DNA from: Spirodela intermedia
Taxonomy: Eukaryota > Streptophyta > Magnoliopsida > Alismatales > Araceae
NCBI GenBank assembly: GCA_902729315.2
Contig: LR746273.1
Location: 67,001-131,000, forward strand
DNA length: 64,000 bases
Direction of reading: 5' to 3'
The notes below the pieces were generated by a model. It had not been told where the DNA came from and did not search any database. It saw only the letters and a program-made list of their open reading frames with translations. Of the stretch, positions 59,901-64,000 are shown piece after piece. Position numbers and translations under genes: made by a program. The stretch's first letter is position 1, and the number at the start of each line of letters is the position of its first letter.

Positions 59901-62651
59901 AACGAATTGTACTATTATTGCATGAGCAAAGCTCCTCCTTGAAATCGTTATCCACCCTGAAAAGAAATATAAACAATGGCAAATCAGTCTGGGAGCTGAC
60001 ATTCACGTAATTAAAAGAAAATAATCAACCAAGAGTATATTACTCTTTGTGACCCACTACAGTCAACTATCCTAACAAAGAATGCACAAACTTTACGCAA
60101 AAACAAACGTAAGGAGAAATCCCACATTCTCAAAAGAGTGGAGGAGATGTTCATTCTCATTCTTCTTACAAAGGTAGCATCACATCATAAATAATTAAAG
60201 ACATCTTATACACTCCAGAACCAGCACAACCCATCATCCAGAAACTAATAAAAGTGCACTGCACAGAATACCTTACTTTGAATAATATTTGAAGAAGTAT
60301 CAGGCATCTTAGAGTTAAAAGGTTCCACATCGGATGGGTTAAAAGTATCGCCAAAGAAAATAAAGAAATGCGAGCAAGTGATATTTGAAAAAAGTAAAAC
60401 GAGACAATCTATAGAAATCATACACACAAGTACGGTATACATTCTTGAATAACAATAACTCTTGTCTTCCCCAATTAATTCGTCTTATATCACAACCTTT
60501 GACTTATAAAAATATGCATGAATGGTGTTCCTAAACAAGACCACAATATTTCCAAATCCACGCCACACTCTCAAATCAGGAGATAAGTCATGTTCAGAAC
60601 GCCAATTCAGTCCTGCCTAATCAGTACAGACCATACAAACGCGCAGCAGTAAACCTGAAGCCCATCATCTATGCTTAGTCTACAAGACCACCGCATGAGC
60701 TTCTGTCCACTTCAGCCAAGGTGAATCATCTTTTGTGACTCCTAAATTCCCAATATGGATACAACTCATAATTTTTTCAGGTTTCATGTAATTAGGATGC
60801 ACAAACTCAATATTAAGTCCCTTATTTTCCCTAAATAATTAAAACGCCCTTCGCGAAATACATCAGGACTCACCCTGGATTCATACATCTGGCATGTCCT
60901 CAATGATATAATCATTCTTCAAGTAAGAAAAATCATATTCAACATCATACTATTGATCCTACCAATTTTTTTCTCCGTACTATGGGCATTCAGCTGCTTA
61001 GCTATTGTGAATAAGGGCTCAATCTGATGGAGCCTCTAAACAAACACAATGGAGAAACTCAAACTCACATGTTATATATCACGAAAAAGTAGCTCAGTAG
61101 CACAAACACAGCTTTTACTAGTATTCTATGATTACATGAAACGAACAAGAGAACATTATAAGCACGAAAATAAATAAAAAATCCTTTATCGAAGTCATCA
61201 AGATTATATGGTCATCCATTCCAAAAAATAATATTCAGACAAAGAACAACAAAAATAATACGAGCTGACTGAAGTTCGGAAGAAAAAATTATTCAACTGA
61301 AGCTACAAAGAAAACAAGTACGATGGCATAAGTACTGACCTAGGAAAGAGTGAACAATTAAATACCTTTGCACACAGAATTCTGTAGCCGGATTGCTGAA
61401 CTGATTCTTGTCCTCAGATGGAGAACAGGATATGGTAACGTCAGTAACTGAGTTTTGAATGACCTCCGGATTCTCTGATCCAACAATGGTAGCAGAACAA
61501 TGGCCCCCGTTGTTCTCCATGCTTTCTAAAGAGCCAATAACATTACCTCCTTCCACTTCACAAACCGTGTCAGCAGGCATTTGCATGGAGATCCTATAAG
61601 AAAGCTCTCTTGAGCTGGATTTAGATCCTTTATTGTTTGGTTTAAGTTCACCAGAAGCATACCTCTCATTCACCTTTTTTTGTTCATCGGGTAAAACTTC
61701 TAATTTGAGCACATCTGTAGAATAGCCAGCTTCTGTTGCGATGGGATCAAGATTAAATGCGTTTCCTTGACTACTTTGCAAAACTGAAAAATTCAATGAA
61801 ACTTATAAATAAGATCAATGAAATGATGTATGAATATAAGTCAACTAATTTTATAGATCTAATAGAAAAATCACAAAACATGATGGGCCATTAGAGTACC
61901 ATCCCCAAAGCTAAATGTCAACAGTGTGCAGAAAGTTATATGTTTGGAAGATCGACATTAATGAAATCAAGATATCCAAATTAAAAAAAAACAAGAGAAA
62001 AAAGTAATGACAGGAAGATGTCACACCGAGATCCCCGGAGTTCTTATTTTGGGACCTCAACAATGCCCTGTAACTACGCGCATCCAGCCTTCTCTTTGGA
62101 GATAACTTTCCCAATTTCCTGTCCATATCCACATTCTTTTTCCCCTCTTCCCTGACAGCTAACATTGATGCCCCACCTCCATTTTTATTCCTCTGAGTTT
62201 TTTTATCCACTGAACAGGAGATTTCCACAGATGTAATCAAGCCAGAAGAGCTCGTGGATGCATGCTCTTTGATTCTCTTTGACCTCCTCAATGGACTCTG
62301 CTCCCTATTCTCTACTCCCTCGAAATATTTTCCATCTCCTGATGTTGATGGTTCACTTGATGCTAGTCTCTTTGACCTTCTACTGGGTGGGCTTGGGCTG
62401 ACGTTGCTAGTAGGGGAAACGTCAGTGGACCTTCTGGGAGAGGAAAAATCTGCTTTCGAAGCAAGGGAAGCAGAAGATTTGCTGCGATTTTTTCCTCCAC
62501 TAGATGCGCTACTCCTCTCGCTTGCAGCTGCTGGAGAACCTGGTGTTGTTGAACTTCTTATGTCTTTATATTTGCCCCAGTCACTGCCACTGCTTGAGGT
62601 AAAATCGGCGTCGTCTTTCTTCAGACATCCTGATCGAGTGCTTATGACCAT
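41968..62651 (-). CDS. MOM1: MOM1-like chromatin silencing protein with PHD, chromodomain-like and degenerate SNF2 regions
   Basis: Homolog of MORPHEUS' MOLECULE 1, which keeps repeats silent in plants largely without changing DNA methylation. Twenty-one exons join in phase to about 2637 residues: 62651-62027, 61783-61366, 59956-59893, 58512-58385, 58231-58171, 58060-57927, 57227-57034, 56932-56793, 55785-55498, 53106-52963, 52387-52133, 50810-50670, 50588-50268, 50139-49966, 49498-48523, 48462-48203, 47753-47649, 46939-45689, 44750-43356, 43263-43050, 42593-41968. Order: basic Ser-rich N-terminus ([11 protein letters not shown]); PHD at ~465-510 ([22 protein letters not shown]); chromodomain-like at ~543-590 ([17 protein letters not shown]) and ~600-660 ([19 protein letters not shown]); SNF2-like at ~690-1170 with motif II read as IVDDCQ; CMM2 at ~1442-1540 ([37 protein letters not shown]); coiled coils; Pro/Ser-rich tail ending in LLDDDL. 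Identity is firm; some junctions are hand-guessed. Confidence 0.9.
54700..55265 (-). mobile_element. Possible decayed retrotransposon gag fragment in a MOM1-like intron
   Basis: On the minus strand, the frame 55265-55083 reads [16 protein letters not shown] followed by a Lys/Asn/Gln-rich stretch. This looks like a scrambled CCHC zinc knuckle and the basic tail of gag. Further on (about 54975-55010) [11 protein letters not shown] resembles a degraded aspartic protease motif (DSGAT). It lies in the 2.4-kb intron between exons 9 and 10 of the MOM1-like gene. Suggestive only. Confidence 0.35.
59090..59240. repeat. Direct duplication: two 60-bp copies, 91-bp period
   Basis: 59090-59149 and 59181-59240 are nearly identical (central core CTCCATATGAGACTTGACCT shared exactly), with a few substitutions and small shifts. 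They lie in the 1.4-kb intron between exons 3 and 4 of the MOM1-like gene. Confidence 0.9.
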
Positions 62652-64000
62652 CTTTTCTTACGAAAATGATGTCCTCTTCACAAGGAACTACGACGTGATA
62701 TCAGAAAGGAAACCGTTTGCTGAAACCACGCCAGATCCCTGCATTGTAAGGCCAACGCTAGTGAGCCTAATACACACTGCATGCAGACGAGTATTGCAAC
62801 TAAATAAAGGGATTAAAGATTAAGTAGAAGCGAGAGAGAAAGTATTGTGCAACGACAGGCAGATTGCGAGAGAAAGAGCCCGACATAAACAGAAGTAGAA
62901 GCCTCAGCGAGGAGTAATTGAACAAAAACCCTAGGTACTTGGTTCCTGCCCCGGAACAACGCCCTGCGTAGCAATTAAACCGTCACCCTGCCGGCGCACT
63001 CCCCACGTCCCGCGACTTCTCGGAAAAGTGGGTGGGAGGAGTAAGCAAAAGACGAAAGAAAGAACAGAAAGCAGAGTCCGAGAGAAGGAATGCAGGAACG
63101 CATTAAAACGGGGTCCATCGCAACCTCCCCGTCTACCCCGCGGAAACCGTTAATCTGCCGACCATTCAAAGAAAATAGACGACGACAAAACGACAGAATA
63201 TAGTACTGTCCGTGGGAATGTGACCGTGCATGAGAGGGGAGACGTCGAGCGTAGACGGAGGTAATAGATGGGAGTGGAAGAATTAAGCATAAAAAGAATC
63301 GAAGAGAAAATCTGCGCAGGCTTACTCCACGTTCGCGGGAGGGAGGCCGCGGCGTGCTCACGGCTACGAAGCCTGCAGAGAAGTCCCCCGCCTTCGCGAC
63401 GCTACTCGGAGATGGAGAGGCCGCCGGGAAGAGAGCTAAATAGAGCGGGAAATCGGGGCAGCTCTTCTGTACGTACCCTCCTCTTTCCGTATGTACGCCC
63501 AGCTGGGGCAACATTTAGTAGCCCGCGCCTTCTCGCGAAGCCAACCTTTTTACGTGTAACCCTATTGTCATGTCCCCCGGCCTCCGCGCGGGTACGACGA
63601 ATCCCACTGAAGGTGGCGGAACGACCTCACAGGCTGTCCCTCGCGAAACGCACGCGGTGCCGAAAAATAGCAAAAGAAGACTGCTTGACCCTATACAGAG
63701 CATTTATCCACGCCCTGCTAAATGGTGTTTTGACCCTGTGCCACGGCTTTATGCTTCAAAAATGTGCTCCAAGTAGGTAATCCGTAGGTGCAATTATTTG
63801 CCAAATGCTTCTCGTGTTGGCCTCTTCCTCCCTCACCGTCGCGCCGTCTGCTCTTCTTCGTTCGCGCTCTTCGGGGGGAACAGATCACGCGGAGGAGTTT
63901 CACTCGGCGGGGGCAGGAAAGAGGAGAGCGAGGAAGGGAACGGGAGCGGGATCGTGCGGCGCAGGCCGTCGGCGCACCGGTCGCTTCGGCCACTCTAGCG
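62652..64000. other. MOM1-like 5' leader/promoter region and window end
   Basis: A telo-box (AAACCCTA at 62926-62933) lies about 275 bp upstream of the MOM1-like ATG. A GTAAGC donor-like site on the minus strand near 63325, after GC-rich DNA, suggests a non-coding first exon with a leader intron. Open frames at 62975-63514 (-) and 63798-63998 (+) are unrecognised; the latter could begin another gene outside the window, but I cannot support it. Confidence 0.4.
62926..62933 (+). promoter_or_regulatory. Telo-box upstream of the MOM1-like gene
   Basis: Perfect AAACCCTA. Its position fits either promoter or leader intron of the minus-strand MOM1-like gene. Activity is not shown by sequence alone. 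Confidence 0.4.

Noticed and set aside
60245-60330. Possible extra MOM1-like exon ([17 protein letters not shown] on the minus strand)
   Set aside because: There is no convincing acceptor, and exon 2 joins exon 3 in phase without it.
62975-63514. 179-codon minus-strand frame upstream of the MOM1-like gene
   Set aside because: No domain is recognised; it overlaps the expected leader and promoter, and family proteins start at the Met at 62651.
1-64000. CRISPR arrays, rRNA genes, tRNA genes, bacterial operon features
   Set aside because: Nothing of this kind was seen; the window is plant nuclear DNA. tRNA genes were looked for only by eye, so a missed one is possible.

Overview
This window is nuclear DNA of a flowering plant, most likely a monocot. 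All multi-exon genes have ordinary GT-AG introns, the intronless PPR genes and RPL12 are GC-rich and sit beside AT-rich introns and intergenic DNA, and the proteins are plant-specific families (CASP-like, VIN3-like, MOM1-like, P-class PPR). I assembled gene models by hand from splice sites, reading phase and remembered family sequences; no search was run.

Layout: (1) 231-2344 (+), the 3' half of POLA2, the DNA polymerase alpha B subunit. (2) 3309-5558 (+), a CASP-like 5A membrane protein. (3) 7679-11338 (-), a small membrane-anchored coiled-coil protein of unknown function. (4) 11983-13533 (+), an intronless mitochondrial PPR protein resembling OTP43. (5) 17158-20050 (+), a VIN3-like Polycomb-associated PHD protein whose N-terminus is unclear. 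(6) 20843-21343 (+), ribosomal protein L12 (uL11). (7) 22669-23004 (+), a possible Cys-rich secreted peptide without a visible start codon. (8) 23310-25860, a heavily decayed Ty1/copia element flanked by two diverged copies of a ~250-bp sequence. (9) 28030-32418 (-), TFIIH subunit p44/SSL1, divergent from (10) 33123-38584 (+), proteasome lid subunit RPN8. (11) 39201-41498 (+), an intronless PPR protein matching Arabidopsis At2g37230. (12) 41968-62651 (-), a 21-exon, ~2637-residue MOM1-like silencing protein that fills the last third of the window.

The genes are mostly housekeeping: replication (POLA2), transcription and repair (p44), translation (RPL12), proteolysis (RPN8) and organelle RNA processing (two PPRs). 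Two are chromatin regulators: a VIN3-like protein (Polycomb silencing of target genes) and a MOM1-like protein (transcriptional silencing of repeats). They form no operon-like pathway; p44 and RPN8 share a 704-bp divergent promoter.

The points most worth a second look are the MOM1-like protein, which keeps a PHD finger and chromodomain-like modules next to a helicase region with a degraded motif II; an in-frame stop just upstream of the VIN3-like start; the start-less Cys-rich peptide with a CX3C-X9-CX3C spacing; and several short non-coding duplications.
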